Of a stretch of DNA of 64,000 bases, positions 63,157 through 64,000 are shown piece by piece. This DNA comes from JAMXLG01 sp963765935 (GTDB taxonomy: Bacteria; Vulcanimicrobiota; Vulcanimicrobiia; Vulcanimicrobiales; Vulcanimicrobiaceae), in the NCBI GenBank assembly GCA_963765935.1, contig CAVXXX010000005.1, positions 1-64,000 on the forward strand, written 5' to 3'. Numbering within the stretch: position 1 is the first letter of the stretch; each line of letters starts with the position of its first letter. The notes under the pieces were generated by a model, which was not told the DNA's origin, searched no databases, and was given only the letters and a program-made list of their open reading frames with translations. The position numbers were made by a program, and so were the translations under genes.

Positions 63157-63466
63157 TGTTAGGCTCTTCCTCCGGTACCTGATCCCTCGGCAATCGCTTT
63201 CGGGAGCAGGTGACTATTTAACTCTACCCGTCGCATTCCAGTTTCGTGACGTCTCACATCATCCTTAATAGAGAATAAAATCCTCGCCACCGGCTCTAAA
63301 CCGGCACGAGATAAGAGTGGTTGGTGATGAATGTGGGGAGGAGGGAAGCAGCCGGGCAGATGGATTTGGCCTGAACGTCCAAATCCGCGGCGCCCTCCAG
63401 TCCGCGAGGGGTTACTCCTTCAAACATCGCTGGCGCGGAAAAAGTTGCGTGGTAGAATAAGCCGCT
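63157..63466. other. Divergent promoter region between clpC and the MIP18-family gene
   Basis: About 310 bp without a gene. Near 63453-63458, TGGTAGAAT looks like an extended -10 element, only 8 nt before the ATG at 63467, which has no Shine-Dalgarno sequence. The remainder includes purine-rich runs (near 63335-63350) and no tRNA or clear hairpin. Confidence 0.4.
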
Positions 63467-63778
63467 ATGCCCACCGTCGAACAAATTCGCACCGCTCTCG
63501 CAGATGTCAAAGATCCCGAAATCAACCTGGGGATCCTCGAGCTTGGTCTCGTTTACGATATCAGCGTCGAAGGTGACGAACGCGAGCATGTCAACGTTCT
63601 TATGACGCTGACGTCACCCATGTGTCCCGTCGGTCCGATGTTCAAGAAATCGGTCGAAGATCACGTGCTTGCCGTCGAGGGAGTCAAGAGTGCTAAGGTG
63701 GACATCACGTTCACTCCGCCATGGGATCCCGCAACAATGGCATCCGACGACGTCAAAGCGACGCTAGGTATCTGGTAA
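63467..63778 (+). CDS. MIP18/DUF59-family iron-sulfur assembly-type protein
   Basis: A 103-aa protein with the family motifs in order: VKDPEINLGILELGLVYDIS, MTLTSPMCPVGPM (with the conserved Cys) and ITFTPPWDPATMASDDV. Relatives (SufT, PaaD, MIP18) help iron-sulfur protein maturation. No suf genes are in the window, so the partner is unknown. It may be translated from a leaderless message. Confidence 0.9.
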   Translation: MPTVEQIRTALADVKDPEINLGILELGLVYDISVEGDEREHVNVLMTLTSPMCPVGPMFKKSVEDHVLAVEGVKSAKVDITFTPPWDPATMASDDVKATLGIW

Positions 63779-63857
63779 GAGTATTCGGGTTTTAGCCTCA
63801 GTACTTTACGCCCGGGCGCATCTATTTGTAGTCTAAATTTCCGGAAGCAATTACCGC

Positions 63858-64000
63858 TTACTTGCCTCCCGAGCGGCCGTTAACGTCGAGAATGGCGAGC
63901 GTTGCGGTTGCGTGCGCGACGAGCTTGCCGTTAGCATCATGCGCGCGGCCTTCCGCGGTTCCGATCGTCGTTCCGACATGCACCGCGATGCCTTCTCCCG
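63858..64000 (-). CDS. PaaI/hotdog-type thioesterase, only the C-terminal end in window
   Basis: Reverse-strand translation of the last 140 bases gives an open frame reading into the right edge, ending GKLVAHATATLAILDVNGRS before a TAA at 63860-63858. Together with VHVGTTIGTAEGRAHDANGK this is the typical C-terminal sheet of PaaI-like acyl-CoA thioesterases. The N-terminal part lies beyond the window. Confidence 0.7.
   Translation of the reverse strand, partial: GEGIAVHVGTTIGTAEGRAHDANGKLVAHATATLAILDVNGRSGGK

Overview
The window is a densely packed bacterial chromosome segment of roughly 60% G+C (estimated by eye). Many genes overlap by ATGA, GTGA or TTGA. A TolC-type outer-membrane channel with an EmrA-type periplasmic adaptor indicates a cell with two membranes. 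The gene set (Tal-Pgi fusion, OpcA-dependent glucose-6-phosphate dehydrogenase, ClpC, PadR regulators, many small secreted proteins of unknown function) suggests an environmental, possibly uncultivated, aerobic heterotroph. Candidatus Eremiobacterota (WPS-2) or a neighbouring phylum is my best guess, but this is inference. I saw no rRNA, tRNA, CRISPR array, insertion sequence or phage gene.

Layout. 0-4 kb, minus strand: a membrane glycosyltransferase cut by the window edge, then an isoprenoid/lipid/nucleotide run (prenyl synthase, ispH, plsC, cmk). 4-10 kb, plus strand: radA, ftcD, a secreted M16 protease, a succinate-semialdehyde-type dehydrogenase. 10-14.4 kb: a lipoprotein, a small helical protein and a drug-type MFS pump, facing an XRE/MmyB-like regulator. 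14.4-16.4 kb: an aminotransferase and dapD (lysine/diaminopimelate). 16.5-26 kb, plus strand: a pentose-phosphate operon (tkt, tal-pgi, zwf, opcA, pgl) followed by a family-39-type glycosyltransferase. 26-33.3 kb, minus strand: a degenerate aspartic-protease-like protein, then a six-gene efflux operon (STAS, LolA-like, TetR, EmrA, EmrB, TolC). It faces a beta-lactamase-fold gene across two near-identical palindromes. 34-39 kb: histidine degradation (hutU, hutI, a hutF-like gene). 38.8-40.8 kb: PadR-type regulators and small secreted proteins.

40.8-48.9 kb, minus strand: hutH, an unknown gene, mocA, periplasmic aldehyde oxidoreductase genes paoA-paoB-paoC and a GH47 mannosidase. paoC carries an in-frame TGA where Trp is expected. 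49-50.8 kb: a multicopper oxidase fused to a ZIP-family metal transporter, the most unusual gene in the window. 50.8-54.3 kb: an AraC regulator, a DJ-1/PfpI protein, moaA (molybdopterin synthesis, relevant to PaoABC) and a duplicated-domain secreted protein. 54.3-54.75 kb: a non-coding stretch with an intrinsic terminator and a 108-bp nested inverted repeat. 54.75-57.4 kb: a WYL regulator and a secreted protein. 57.4-60.2 kb: the lower half of methionine salvage (mtnB, mtnD, mtnC) plus a MaoC-fold protein and a small protein. 60.2-64 kb: a small unknown gene, clpC, a MIP18-family protein and the end of a hotdog thioesterase.

Themes. Histidine is channelled through HutH, HutU and HutI to formiminoglutamate, for which two disposal enzymes (FtcD and a HutF-like deiminase) are present. 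MoaA and MocA could supply cofactor for PaoABC. Several regulator-operator pairs can be read from the DNA: TTATCCTA repeats beside the XRE gene, GCAAGT-N4-ACTTGC palindromes at the TetR operon, and an 18-bp palindrome inside a promoter spacer before the winged-helix gene.
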